Shown one piece after another: positions 44,446 to 56,934 of a DNA stretch of 64,000 nucleotides; position 1 is the stretch's first letter; every line of letters begins with the position of its first letter. This stretch comes from Corythucha ciliata. Its lineage: Eukaryota; Arthropoda; Insecta; Hemiptera; Tingidae. Both the position numbers and the translations under genes were made by a program. The notes below the pieces were generated by a model. That model was given only the letters and a program-made list of their open reading frames with translations, did not search any database and had not been told where the DNA came from. The stretch is from positions 45,756,001-45,820,000 of the forward strand of contig CM075943.1 of assembly GCA_038030265.1 (NCBI GenBank), read 5' to 3'.

Positions 44446-47215
44446 ATGAATGTTGTTAACATGATCGACATCGAGCAATCCAAAACTGGTATAATCAAAC
44501 GCTACTCTGACGTTTTCCGTGAGCAGGTCGGATGCGCCCCAAATTACTCTTGTTCACTTTTATTAAAAAAGGACGCTAAACCTGTTTTTCTAAAAGCTCG
44601 ACCCATTCCTTATGCGCTTCAGGAAAAAGTGGAAGCAGAACTCGATTTGATGGAGACAAATGGGTTGATCACCAAGATTGACCACTCGGAGTGGGGCTCG
44701 CCATTGGTCTGCGTTCCAAAGCCGGATGGGAACGTTCGTCTTTGCGTAGACTACAAATCAACGCTAAACCCCCACCTCCAGGACGCGCGCTACCCTATCC
44801 CCCTCATCGAGGATCTCCTTAACCGCCTTCGCGGGAGTAGCGTCTTCTGCGTCCTCGACATCCATAAGGCGTACCAACATTTGATGGTGAACGAAGAAAG
44901 CCAGAAACTACAAACCATTTCAACTCACAGAGGGGCATACTTGATGAAACGTCTCGCATTCGGCATCAAATCGGCACCAAGTGAATTCCAAAAGTTTATT
45001 GATGGCGCCATCGGAAATCTTCCGGGCGTGATAGCTTACTTTGACGACATTGTCGTCCACGCCGAGTCGTTCGACAAGTGCTACGCACACTTAACAACCT
45101 GTCTCGATAAATTGCGGGAGCTCGACCTACATGTCAATCCGCATAAGTGCGTACTGTTCGCCCCAAAAATAAGATACCTAGGACACGTCATTAGCAAAGA
45201 GGGCATCGAAAAATCTCCCGAAAAAGTCGAAGCGATCGTCAACGTTCCTCCACCGACGAATGTGGCAGAGGTAAGAGCGTTCCTCGGATGTGTGTCGTAT
45301 TACTCCAAATTCATCGACAAAATGACCGAAACTTTACACCCTATCTATGATCTTCTCAAGGCCACACGTCCTTTCCGTTGGACTGCCCAGTGTCAGAAAT
45401 CTTTTCAAGCCATCAAAGCTAAGCTCGCCAGCGACACGGTCCTCACGAAATATGACCCTCGAAAACCTTTATTTCTTGCCACAGACGCAAGCCCCGTGGG
45501 AATCGGTGCCATTCTGTCCCATGTTATCGATGGTGAAGAATGACCGATCGCGTACGCGTCCAGATCGCTGACGCCTTCTGAGAAAAATTATTCTCAACTG
45601 GACAAAGAGGCCACCGCCATCTTCTGGGCTTTCCATAAATTTTATGTTTACTTATACGGTAGACGGTTTACCCTCCTCACCGATAACCGGCCTCTATCGT
45701 ACATCTTCGACGCCAAAAAAGGGCTAGCTCAGATCACGGCTTCACGGCTGTTGCGTTACGCAATGTTTCTCAACGGATTTGACTTCCAAATTAAACACCG
45801 GAAGGCCGAACACCACGCAAATGTGGATTTCATGTCCCGGGCACCTCTTCCGGACGCTTGCCCCAAAACCGTCGATGAAGACTTCGAAATTTACAATATC
45901 GCTGTGTCGACCATTCACTCCGTCACTTTCGACGAAATCCAGGCCGCTACCATTACGGACGAACAGTTAGGCCCCCTCAAAACGCGTCTCCTCTCAGGCG
46001 AACACGACAACCCTGAATTTAGCCTCCACGAGGGAGTGATTTTCCGTGGTACTCGAGTCGTCATCCCTACGTCGCTCCAACAACGAGTTTTGGATGAACT
46101 TCATGCCACCCACCAAGGTGTCGTGCGCATGAAGGCCCTCGCTCGCCGATACTGTTATTGGCGTAACATCGACCATGATATTGAGGGACTCGTCAAGGCA
46201 TGCCAGTCTTGTGCCGACACGCGGCACGACCCCAAAAAGGTGCCTCTTCACACTTGGGACGTTCCGTCCGAAAACTGGCAAAGGGTCCACATCGATTTTG
46301 CCGGGCCTTTCCAAGGATATTATTTCTTCCTCGCTGTCGACGCCCGGTCAAAATGGCCCGAAATCTTACTAACAAAGTCCGCCCCTACGTCGGCCTCAAC
46401 CATAGCCATGCTTCGTGAAATGTTTAGCCGTAACGGACTTCCTCAGATTCTCGCCTCGGACAACGCGTCCATTTTTAAAAGTTCCGAGTTCCAGGCATTC
46501 TGCTCAGGCCTTGGCATTCGCCAAAGCTTTATTGCACCTGGACACGCCGCCACAAACGGTCAAGTTGAACGGTATGTGCAGACTCTTAAGAACCGACTAA
46601 AGGCGATGCGCGATGAACCAGGCACCGTACAAGACAAACTTTTCGAAATTCTTCTGTATTACCCCATTGTCGTCTTCGGACAAAACGCCGGCCGAGAATT
46701 TCCTAAACCGAAATTTACGTACACGTCTTGACCTCATGACACATGCACCTCCTCCTGTCTCCTCACCTCAATCACCCTCTCGTCCCTTCTTCCGCGTGGG
46801 AGAACGCGTACAGTCGAGAAACTACAGTCCTCCTCATATCCGCTGGAAATACGGAACAATTACCGAACAGCTAGGACGCCTCCACTTTCTTGTTCGACTC
46901 GACGACGGCTACACTCTCAAACGCCACGTGGACCAGCTTCGTCACACGGAAGTTCCGCCTGCAGAGACTCACATGTCGTCCCCTTGTCCTTCCCTCTTCC
47001 TTCCCGCTGTCCCACCTAGTCAGCCGATTCCAACAACTACGTTGCAAAATGCAACTTGCCCTGTCGTCGAATCAAGAGCAACTTTAGAGACTTGTTCACC
47101 CGAACGAGTCGTGTCTGGCACACCCGCCGAAACTGAGTCGGCACTACCGCCGACGCCTTCGGAGCCAAGAAGAACAACACGGATGCGGAAACCCGTTATC
47201 CGCTTGAATTTATAA
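44446..47215 (+). pseudogene. Gypsy 2 pol: reverse transcriptase, RNase H, integrase
   Basis: Reverse transcriptase motifs: WGSPLVCVPKPDGNVRLCVD, VLDIHKAYQHL, LAFGIKSAPSEFQ and the catalytic YFDD. RNase H: LATDASPVGIGAIL, then a TGA at 45541-45543 (probably a former CGA codon), NYSQLDKEATAIFWAFHKF and TDNRPLSYIF. Integrase: the HHCC zinc finger (HATHQGVVRMK...CQSC), Asp in HIDFAGPFQ, Asp in ASDNASIF and Glu in TNGQVERYVQ. A frameshift near 46660 moves the C-terminal domain (FFRVGERVQSRN, YGTITEQLGRLHFLVRLDD, RHVDQLRH) into another frame that ends at 47215. Otherwise the long frame is intact, so the copy is fairly young. Confidence 0.85.
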
Positions 47216-50200
47216 CAGAATCAAGTTTTTTTTTATTTTCAATTTTCTCATTTTCAATTTTCATTTTTTTTATTAGCATTTTTCAAGTTTTTCGCAATTA
47301 ATTTTCAAGTATTCAAGGACTCATCTTTTTTCGCGTGGGAGAATTATTATATATTTTACCGCGCTCTTCTCAGGAAGGTTTCGCTACACATATAGTCTGT
47401 TATCTTGCTTAATGGTTATGAATATATTCGCACTTTTCTTTTCGTATTTTCGACATTATTTTTGAGTTGTTTCCTCTCCTTTAACATCCGACGGCAAATC
47501 CACCAGAATACACAACACTTCGGGAAGTAAATTACACGCTCAGAACTAGGAGCCCCTGCGGACGATTTTTGGAATTTACTGCGCGTCCGACTTGGGAGTC
47601 AGATTGACATATTCTGGACGTACTTGAATGTTTTTCGGTCAATTTATCGTTCCTGTGGCCTAAATTGGCATTAACACAGCCGATTGAGCTGTATGGTGAT
47701 GAGCGCGGAGGGTCCGAGTGCTCACGTTTTTCGCTTGAACAAGATGCGCTGATGATGGATCGGCGGTCGTATAGTTCCGCAGCCCCATGTCATCCAAAGG
47801 AGAAATGACAATGAAGATGTTTCTTTACGACGAGCCAATATTTACAATAATAATGTTTCTTGTATGAAAACAAAGGCAAAATAGTGAGCAAACACTTCTC
47901 CTCATCCCTAACGGGGAAATAAATGAACAACTGGCCCTCTATAACGACCATTGGTAAATATGGTGCCGGCTGTATCCGAATACATTTCTTGATCTCTAGA
48001 GGTTCAGATCCATAACGCTGGTAGTTTGTTGTTGTTGTTGTTGTTTTTTTTTTTTTAAATCGAAAAATGGCTTATTTTCAGATTCGTCAAAGCCTGTTCT
48101 AAAAAATTGCGCCTTATATTCTGCCCTCCCTCCTACATTATTATGTATATCAAGATTTAAAACTCAAAGATGCCTTTTACAAGTATAATGAAATAAGGGT
48201 ACGCCCTTTAAAGAACGGCCTTTTATCTATACCCATCTAGGGTGGAAAATGGATTCCAACGAGTAGGCGGCTCTTTATAAAGCCCTTCTTTTATAATATA
48301 AGAAAGAGTCAGAGTCCGCGGGGGAGACGAGTATTTCGAATTTCAAAAATTAACGTTTGTAATTCACTGTATAAATATGTGGATAAAGTTAATTGCCTTA
48401 CTTGTGGAAAGCCGTGAGTACATGGAACGTTTTCAAAATTTGTATGTGCAGATTACTTTTTCAAGCATTATACGCTTTTAAGCGCGCGGAAGGGCCGTAA
48501 AGTTTTATTTTCTTCGAATTTTAAGAATTTTTTGAAAGTGGGTGCCTGGGAGAGGGTTAATGTAATATTAAAGTTAAGTGCATTTTTTGAACGCAAAAGT
48601 ATAACGTCTGAGACCAAAGATTTATACTAATTGTCTTTTCTTTATTTTTCTCAGGTGCGAAAAAAATGAATTTTCTCTCGGCACCTGGAAAAAAAGAAAA
48701 ACTGCCTTATTATTTTTCACTCTTTACTGTTGCGTCTTGCGAGTAAGGCAGCCGCCCTTCTTACAATGTCATTTCCTTCAACCACTCCCCCCCCTCCGGT
48801 ACTTCCACAGTTCTTTTTCCTCTTTAAATCACAACTTTTCGCATTCTTTTTCTTTCTTTCTCCCTACCCTGAGGACACCCTTTGCCAACCCCCACCCCCA
48901 CCGATTGCCAACAGTCAGTGGTTTAATGTTATAGTCACTAGGGACTTGGTGTGGTCCGTGGGCGGCGGGGGAGGGTTGGTATATAAGACGAGGGAAAGGC
49001 TTTACAAATTACTTCCCCACTCGACCCAGTGAAGGAAAAAAAATGATACACTCTCGAGTCTGACACCTTTTTTTTTCTTCTTCTTCTTCTTCTCTTCTTG
49101 GCTTTAATAAAATACAAACTCGATCCTTACTTTACGCCCCGAGGAACTCATCGCCGGCACTCAATGAGACCAACGCTATGCAGAAGCTTTCGAGTGATAC
49201 CCAACCCCGTCAGCATATCGACCCTTATTTTTTAAGCCCCTTGCCCCCTCTTCCTTTGATGTGCTCATTCGAGATCACTCCCGGAAATGAAAGAACCCTT
49301 TTGGTGGATACGGTGGAACCCTCTCTCCACCAGGCACTCTCTCTTTCTCTCTCTCTCTCTCTCTAGCGAAAACTACGTGATGAGAAATTTTAACCAGAAC
49401 TTACAGTTTTGCGGAATCTTCACATACGATGGGTGAAAAAAAAGTGTTTTGGAAACAAGAAGCGTATTGTGCGATAGAGGGGAGGGGCGAAAAATCTTCG
49501 CCTTCAATCAGGGCCGAATGTAAGGAAGTTTGTGAAGGGTGTTGAAATCCGGTATGAACAGGCACAAAGGGGATGAAGCAAACCTTGCCGCCCCCCGTCC
49601 CGCTAACCAGACAAATTCATGTTTAAATCATACATGAAGCGGATATACCCCCCCACCCCCTATTCTCCTACATATTTTGTTGAGAATTTTCGCTAGAAGG
49701 AGCAAAGAAAATGGCGATAATTCGCATTGTTTCATAAAAGGCCGGTCCATTCCAGTGTTCCCTATCGGGACAACTTTCAGTGAACTTTTCAAATTCACTC
49801 AATAAAACCCTCGCCCACTCCCTTCCCCCCCCCTCCCCGCGTTGCCACATCTCTTTTGTCCGTTTGCATATGGGTTTAGCTTTTGAAACAAATCCGAGAC
49901 CGAGGCGAGAGAGATTTGCATTAAAAGTCTCCCCGCAGAGTTTGTTTGACACGCTCGAACAGTGGCGTGGGTGTGTTGGAAGTTGGAATGCGGGCATACA
50001 AGACTTCCTACACGTGTGTGGTGGATATAATGTTGGTGACTTGGGCGGGCGGGCCGGGGTGGGGGAAGTCTCAAAATGGAAGTTTCTAGATAACAGTTTC
50101 TATGTATAGAGAAGTACAAGGTAGCTGGGTTTTGGAGTCGTATGGCTTTGAGGAAGAAAACATTTCTGGGAATGTAATGACGCAGTCGGGGAACGGGAAG

Positions 50201-50929
50201 AACCTTGAAATCAAGGTTATAAGAATAGGGTGGGCTCAGTCAAGACGTATCTGGTATTCTGATAATTTAAAAAATAAAAAAACAAATGAAGAATTGAGAT
50301 TGTGTTCTGCTTCATTTTTATAAATAGTTAGAATACCCCAGGCACTTCATAAGTGAGCCCACCTTTTATTCTAATCACCATGCCTTAAAGAATGGTGAGG
50401 GGGAGTTTTATAAGAACGGATTTTTTTTTGGTAGCTGTCCACCACCGTCTTGCGGTGCGGCGTACAGCTGGCGGATTCTCATCGCGTGAATTTATTTGTT
50501 CTCCTCCGCGGGTGGATCAGGTACATATACCTATGAGGGCGTTTTTTTGTTTTGTTTTGTTTGTTTTTGACAGGCCACGGGGGTTATACTTTGCTTGGAT
50601 ACCTCAGGCGGCTCGTATGTGGTGGTAGAGCGGCCCACGGTATCTCGTCCCGACCCGCTGATGTCAAACGGGCCAGAACTCTTGGATAGCCTGTTTTAAT
50701 TTTTTTTTTTTTTTAGGGTCAATTTTGGTGCCAGAAGGCTCTCTTGAACTACTCGAAGACGTAAATAAGACATAATTGACGTTTGCACAACTGTAGCGGC
50801 CCCTGCACGACGGCCTCAGAGGCGGAATTACACCTATCTGGGCCGGGGGTGGAAATCTACGTGAGGCCCTTTGTTCTCTAAATAATGAAAGGAATATAAC
50901 TTTCATGTAGCGTTGAATTATGAGATTAA
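47216..50929. other. No gene recognised; microsatellites
   Basis: Mostly non-coding. It contains (TTG)n followed by T10 near 48029-48056, a TTC-rich tract at 49075-49097 and (CT)n at 49333-49363. The first 200 bases may hold the 3' LTR of gypsy 2. Open frames (for example 48730-49032) are low-complexity and unsupported. Confidence 0.55.
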
Positions 50930-51120
50930 TCTCAATTTTTGCGGCTAATTTACGTTTTTATAATTTTTAGCCGCTAACTAGCAGTTTTTCACTTTAAGCA
51001 ATAAATTATCGCCTTTTATCGATTTTGGCCTTTGTCTCCATTAGCCACGCGAATTGGTGCTTTTTCCCGCAGTTCAGCCGCAAACTGTAGCGCTATTTCT
51101 CAAATTTTGGCTACAATGGA
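50930..51120 (+). repeat. ~30-bp minisatellite, small block
   Basis: Five or six degenerate units (TTTTTGCGGCTAATTTACG, TTTTTAGCCGCTAACTAGCA and similar) ending beside a T-run at 51136-51151. Confidence 0.65.
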
Positions 51121-51515
51121 GAACTTGCATGCATTTTTTTTTTTTTTTTTTCGTTCTCAGTCGAGAGTGGTGCTAAAACAAAAGAGAATGGTGAAAACCG
51201 CAACTCAATAGGTGCAGGCAGCGATTTTTAAATGAATTTTCAAACATCCGTGAATTACCAACTGATCGACTTAGACGAGGGTTGGAAATGTGACGTCACA
51301 ACCGCCAACCAACCCCTCTCAGGCACGTCCCCCTTCCATCATCACCAGTCATCTGCCCAACCACTTCACCCCTCATCCAGTAATCCAGTTTCACGGCAAC
51401 CAGGATTGCGCCTTCTTCCCGCCCTGGCTTGATGCCTTGAAAGGCACATGACCAGGATTAAGCCTGGAAGTGACCCGACACGTGCAAGTCCTGGTTATCC
51501 TCGCTCTACTCCCCG
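51121..51515. other. No gene recognised
   Basis: Probably includes the 3' untranslated part of the R1-like fragment that lies on the minus strand. No tail or duplication was identified. Confidence 0.4.
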
Positions 51516-52905
51516 TCAGCCACACCAGCTGGTCAAAGCTGGTGCGTTACCGGTGTGGACCGCTTGGCGGTGGGGAGTTTTACAGGTGGTAAAGTAGGGG
51601 CGAGGAGAGATACCCGTACGATGAGCGCATGATGCTACCGGCGAGCGTTGAAGACAGTTGGGAGCGTCGGTGGAGGTGATGGGTCGCGGGGGTCTAGTCG
51701 TCGGTATTCTGGGTATCCAGTGGCGCGTGTGGTTGGCCGATGTCTGGGCCGAAGACTTATTAGCGACGAGATGTGTTAGGTCGGTGGGGATATGCCACCG
51801 ATCTCGTTGACGATTGTATAGCGAGTAGCGGAGAATGACGTGCTCCGCTGATTCGGCCTCGCCCCCGCATGGGCAGTCAGGGCTGTCTCGACGGCGGTGG
51901 AAGTGGAGCTTTCCATTGAATGAGCCTTGGCCCGAGAGTAGTTGGACGGCAGGATAACTTAAAAAGCACCACTTCCAGCGCAAGCGCTCTTGCACATCAG
52001 GAATGATGGCGAAGGTGTGTCGTCCGGTGATGGCGGTTGCCCTTTGCCCATTGTTGAATAGCAGCGTGATGGCAGGCACGGTGGTAGTCCGCCTCTGAAA
52101 GCGTTGCCGGGATGGGGTCAAGCCAAGGCGGTTTGGACTGAAGCGTTTGTAGGGCTCGTGCGCGGATGGCTGTGCGGACGTCAAGCTCCAGATCAAGGGG
52201 AAGGACACCTGCGAGTACATGAAGGGTCAGATGCACTGTGGTCGTGTACGCTCGAAGGGTGGCCAGGAGGAAACGTCGCTGTATGGTGCGCACTAGACGC
52301 CGGTCAGCCGGCCGAGCTGAAGGCCACCAGACAGCACATGCGTATGACACTTTCGGAACGAAGACCGCCTTGTAGTAGCGCAAGCCCGAGTAGCGCAAGC
52401 CCGAGATACTCCGGAGGAAGTCACAGCTGCATTGAATTGTACGCGCGAGGTATGACAGATGCTGGGTGGGCAGTCCTGACCTCATGATAACGACGCCCAG
52501 ATACCGAAACGGGTGAATGAGCGGCATAGTCGGTCCGTGCTCTGTTCGTATGAGCCGCTGAGCAGGGAAAAGTTGAGTCCCTCTGAAGATCGTGATTGAC
52601 GACTTTGCGTAGTTGATGTGAAGGCGACGGGAGGTACACCAAGCCTCAATCAGTGCATCAACCCGCCGAAATTCCTGTCGGAAAGTGTGATGGTCGTGCG
52701 CGGTTATCACTACAGCCAAGTCGTCAACGAAGGCGGTTGCTAGTAGGCCTGCCATCTCGAGCCCATTTAAGAGTGGAGCAAAGCCCAAGGCCCATAGTAG
52801 GCATGCTGGTACAGCCCCTTGGGGGCAGCCGCTGGAGAGTTCGCGTTCCAGTGTATCACTGCAACCATCATAGAACCTTACTGTTACAACAACTTGCACG
52901 TTCAT
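51516..52905 (-). pseudogene. R1-like non-LTR reverse transcriptase fragment (5'-truncated)
   Basis: The minus-strand frame opens within the palm: RELSSGCPQGAVPACLLWAL, then AFVDDLAVVI in place of the usual YADD, a thumb with PFRYLGVVI, and a long C-terminal region (RYYKAVFVPKVSYACAVWW, RRLVRTIQRRFLLATLRAYTT). A frameshift near 52100 leads to the tail RWKWCFLSYPAVQLLSGQGS and a cysteine-rich motif DCPCGGEAESAEHV, where the final cysteine seems lost. The C-terminal CCHC motif and the spacing fit the R1/LOA-type group. A 5' truncation near 52910 removes ORF1, endonuclease and fingers. Confidence 0.75.
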
Positions 52906-53144
52906 TGCTTCGCTGTTTTGCCTTGGTGTGCTGCGTTCCTATTTATTGCCCTATTTCGTCAGAAAAATGAAATGCACTGAAATGCTGTTTACCTTGTTGC
53001 ATCCAAACATATGTACTCAGTTGAAGAGTACTGAAACCAGCGTTCAGGTTCGGTTGCTTGTGATAAGCCTGTCAACTGTCAAAACACGCTAGCGGTATTG
53101 ACGTCACGACGTCTTATATTCACGAATAAGATCTTTTCCCCAAT

Positions 53145-53560
53145 TTTAGGCGAAGTGGCCTCCTGAAACCGTGAATTGGTGTTTATACAATTTTTAGTCG
53201 CGATTAAGAGGTTTTTCTATTTTTTTAGCCGCAAATTTACATTTTTTTATTTTAGCCGTGAATCAGCCAGTTGATTCAATTTAGCTATCAGCTTTTTCGG
53301 TGGCTGCTGCCGTACATTAAAATTGGCAGTTGTCATGGGGAAGCGTGATTTAGTCCAATCAAATTGATGTGTTTTGTTTATTCTGTTTTATTTCCAATAC
53401 TGGGAAACAGCCACAACGTACAACAATAAAGCTATTAATTAGCGCAATTTTCCTATTTTATCCGAATTTATCCACAGATATCGTAAATCGGCACTTTTTC
53501 TCAATTTTGGGCGTGAATTACCGTTTTGGGCCGGATTGGGCCGAATTTTGCCGCTATTCT
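53145..53560 (+). repeat. ~30-bp minisatellite block
   Basis: About ten degenerate units (TTTTTAGCCGCAAATTTACA, TTTTAGCCGTGAATCAGCCA and similar), in the same orientation as at 25.7 kb, interrupted by unrelated sequence. Confidence 0.65.
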
Positions 53561-54323
53561 GGCTTTATTTCCTGTACAATTAGTCCACCTGAACCATCCG
53601 CGAAGTGAAGGAAAACTAAGGAATTCCTAACCATTTTTTCCTCCCCCCTCCATGGATGCTGAACTCCGCGAAAATATTCCACATTGTTGTCACAGCGGCA
53701 CCATTTTCATTTAAATTACAACAAATATGACGTCATTTACCAACCGGCAACCCGTCTCACACGCACGAAACTAAATTTACGAGTATGTAATCGCTCTAGG
53801 TGTACACCTCAATAATAATTCAAAACCGTTCAAACTAACAATAAGCCCCCCCCCCTGCTCTCCTCCTGTCCAACCACACACAATAAAACCCCTGGGTTAC
53901 AGCCAGAGTTACGATTACGAATGGCACCACGGGCGGACAGGGTGAGGTTTATTGTACGAACCTCATTTTCCTCTCTGTTTACGGAAGTTCCAGGCCTCTC
54001 CCACCCCCACCGCCATTTGCCTGCATCTTGATTTGTGTTCATTGAACAAAAGCCGCGAGTCTAATAAAGGGGGAGGGGAGGAACACGAAGTACATTAATT
54101 TAACTGGTGGGGAGGGGGAATGAGAAGATTTTCGATTCAAAATTTCAAGCACGTATTAGGGGGCATTCCATTTGTATGAAATCTATTTCTCGTATTTGCT
54201 GCTAATATTTGATTATTCATCCCCTTTTTTGTCTCATCTGCGATTTGGAAAAAGGTGGTCCTTTAGAATTACACGTCGTGGAGTGTTTAAGGGCGCTGGT
54301 GGAAGGTGGAATTCGAGAAGATT
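53561..54323. other. No gene recognised
   Basis: Non-coding spacer up to the 56-bp repeat that precedes copia element 2. C-run at about 53847-53856. Confidence 0.5.
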
Positions 54324-54379
54324 AGACCCCTGCGGGCTACTAAAGGGTGACGCAGTGTTTCAGGCTGGAACACTGTAGG
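54324..54379 (+). repeat. 56-bp direct repeat, left copy
   Basis: Starts AGACCCCTGCGGGCTACTAA and is identical to 62945-63000. It contains a small hairpin CAGTGTT...AACACTG. It precedes the likely end of the copia 5' LTR (CTACCAACA) and primer-binding site GGTTATGGCGCCC at about 54413. Confidence 0.85.
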
Positions 54380-54544
54380 TTCTGTTTCATTCGTTCACGA
54401 CTCTGCTACCAACAGGTTATGGCGCCCATGTCCAATTAAAAGCGTGATTGTGAACGATTACAGAAGAGTGGCAGTTCAAAAAAGCTAAGACGTAAAACGA
54501 ATAAGACGCAAGAGAGTTAAAACGTATAACGAAAGATCGAAGAA

Positions 54545-55415
54545 ATGGGCGAGTTCGAGGTCGTCGTAAATAATATTGAAAAACTTACCGATTCGGCATC
54601 GTTTCCTCTTTGGAAATTCGAAATTAACATAATATTTGAGTCGAAGGGTTTAATTAATATCGTCGAGGGAACCGAAAACTTACAGGAATATGCGAGTGAC
54701 CAGACAATAAAAGAATGGAAGCAAAGAGATGCCAAAGCTCGGCAAATTATTGTCGGCTCTCTCCATAAAAAACATCGTTCACACATTCTTTCATGTACGA
54801 CGTTGCCGGAAATGTACAAAAAGCTCTGTACTATTTTCGAAAGAGACTCGGAGCATCAAAGAACGTCGACGTACGAAAAATTCTTCTCGTACAAATTTGA
54901 TAGCAGCAAGGACATGGCTACAAATTTGAGCTCTTTGGAAAATCTACGTTTTCAACTTAATTCTCTCTCCAGAGACAAAATCGACGATGAAATGTTGATG
55001 GCAAAAATAATTTCGTGTCTCCCGTCGAATTATGACTCATTTATTACTTCTTGGAACTCGACGACGAAAATTGAAAAGACCTTCCCTAACATGACGTCCC
55101 GACTTCTGAGCGAAGAAACTCGGAAAACTGACGCCGATTCCTCAAGCTCCATAGCTTTTTACTCGAAAGAAAAACGAAATTTTCGACCACGTAATGATTT
55201 TGGCAACTCCAAAAAGCGTCAAAATGACTTGTTTCGTAAAAACGACGGCAAATCTTAGTTTCGATGCACAATATGCAAAAAGAATAACCACGAGCCAAAA
55301 GACTGTTATTTCCGTAACAAAAACAATGGTAGAAACCAGGCAGCATTTTTCGCAGAGAGTCAATCAACCACTAAAACCGGTGATTCTACATGGATCGTCG
55401 ACAGCGGCGCACATG
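54545..55415 (+). pseudogene. Copia 2 gag, zinc knuckle and protease start
   Basis: Gag starts at ATG 54545 (MGEFEVVVNNIEKLTDSASF; W in PLWKFEINI) and reads about 237 residues with typical copia gag blocks (LPEMYKKLCTIFE, LISCLPSNYD-like). A TAG at 55256-55258 interrupts it, but the same frame continues with one zinc knuckle CTICKKNNHEPKDC and the protease motif WIVDSGA, where the catalytic DSGA is intact. A frameshift near 55415 moves the rest of the protease to another frame. Confidence 0.8.
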
Positions 55416-56905
55416 ACGAATAATAACAAAGAATTAAAACAACAGCGTCCCACTAACACTAAAATAACCGTCGCAATAGGAAGCAGTTTCGTTCGAGCTG
55501 TTAGCATGGGAAAATTCGAATCAACCGACTGTAAACTGAATAACGTTCTATACGTCCCAGAACTCCCTGCTAATCTTCTATCGGTGAACGCAATAACCGA
55601 AAAAGACGGAAAAGTAGTTTTTCAAAACAATCATGTTGAAATCTACCAAAAGGATGAACTCGTCATCACCGGAACGAAAAATGCAAATGGTCTCTTCGAA
55701 GTTGAAATACCATCTGAATCCGCTAAAGCCTTTATTGCCTCGAGCAGTGACATCGCAGTGGCATGGCATCGAAAACTAGGACACCTCGGTCCGGAATATA
55801 TCAAAAAACTCGTAAATTTGTCTAACGGACGCAGACTTCAAATCGCTTCAAACTTGTGAAGTATGTATAAAAGCAAAAGCCTGTCGCAAATCTTTCGGTC
55901 AAAACCGTTCTCGAGCAGTAAAACCCCTCGAAATCCTTCATACTGACGTTGTAGGACCTATTGAAACGTACACTTGGGACAACAACCGTTATTTCGTCTC
56001 CATCATGGATGATAACACGCATTTTGTTGCTACGTTTCTCTTGAAAAGCAAGGACGAAGTAAAACAAATTCTTAAAAACTACATCGCTAAAATTGAAAAT
56101 AAATGGTCGTCGAAAGTTCAGAAAATAAAGATGGACAACGGAGGAGAGTATGTTTCCCACGATTTCAAACAGTACTGTGATCAAAAGGGGATTGAACTCG
56201 ACTATACTCCACCTCACACTCCTCAACTGAACTCTCACGCCGAAAGACTAGGAAGGACTTTAATGGACAAGACCAGAGCTATTCTCTTTGATTCTGGTCT
56301 CGAAAAGGAAATGTGGGGTGAATGTCTTCTCACAGCCACTTACCTTCTGAACCGAAGTCCGTCAAAAGCAGTAAATTCAACACCTGCTGAATTATGGTTC
56401 GGTAAAAAGCCTGATTTGTCTCATCTACAAGTCTTTGGGTCAGCCGCGTACTCAAAAATATTGACTCATACCGGGAAACTTGATCCCAAAGTAAAAAAAT
56501 ACGTCTTCGTAGGCTTTACACCTAACGCTTACAGACTCTGGGATTCTGAGACGTCTACTTTAACACTCATGACGATAAAAAACATCGTCGAAAAACATCT
56601 CTAATTGTCAACCTTGATTTTGATTTGAGTGATGACGCTAAAACTCCCACAAATGAGACCGACAACGACAACTTATTAACAAATGACGATGACGACATTG
56701 AAGATAATTCCAATCGTCTGGAACAACCAATCGCAGACATACCTAATGACGATGAAGAAATAATTACAGCGGAAGAAACGGACAATGAAACTCCAAACAC
56801 CACAAAGCAAGAATATTTAAGAAGATCAACGAGAACTAAAAATTTACCCCAAAAGTTAGATGACTATCACCTCAGTTTAGACTCACTGGAAACCCTAGAA
56901 GAAAC
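55416..56905 (+). pseudogene. Copia 2 protease, integrase and linker
   Basis: After the frameshift: HMTNNNKELK of the protease, LNNVLYVPELPANLLSV, and the pre-integrase zinc finger AWHRKLGHLGPEYIKKL with TCEVCIKAKA in a shifted frame. The integrase core follows with Asp in LHTDVVGPIE, Asp in KMDNGGEYV and a Glu in NSHAERLGRT. A second shift near 56604 leads to an acidic linker (DDDDIEDN) and RRSTRTKNLPQ, the usual start of the reverse transcriptase region. The frame runs to the target site of the P element (LETLEET). Confidence 0.8.
56897..56905. repeat. P element target duplication, left (9-bp repeat)
   Basis: AGAAGAAAC is repeated at 61928-61936, immediately outside each end of the P element. 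P elements make 8-bp duplications; the ninth base is either chance or a variation at the terminus. Confidence 0.85.
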
Positions 56906-56934
56906 CAAGGTAAATAGACTAAAGAGGTATGCTC
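56906..56934 (+). repeat. P element left terminal inverted repeat (29 bp)
   Basis: Perfect complement of 61899-61927. Homology weakens right after GTATGCTC. Confidence 0.95.

Larger units (their letters stand above)
43086..47215 (+). mobile_element. Ty3/gypsy LTR retrotransposon 2
   Basis: Gag, protease, reverse transcriptase, RNase H and integrase in gypsy order, related to the minus-strand element at 18.6-21.6 kb. No 5' LTR or primer-binding site is visible: the I-like element runs straight into gag. The 3' LTR might lie around 47340 (purine-rich GTGGGAGAAT then TATTATATA), but there is no partner copy to confirm it. Confidence 0.85.

Noticed and set aside
48730..49032. 100-residue open frame
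   Set aside because: Pro/Phe-rich low complexity from C- and T-rich tracts.
54324..54379. Calling the 56-bp repeats the complete LTRs of copia 2
   Set aside because: Sequences continuing toward the primer-binding site on the left are absent after the right copy, and the repeats lack the expected ends and length.
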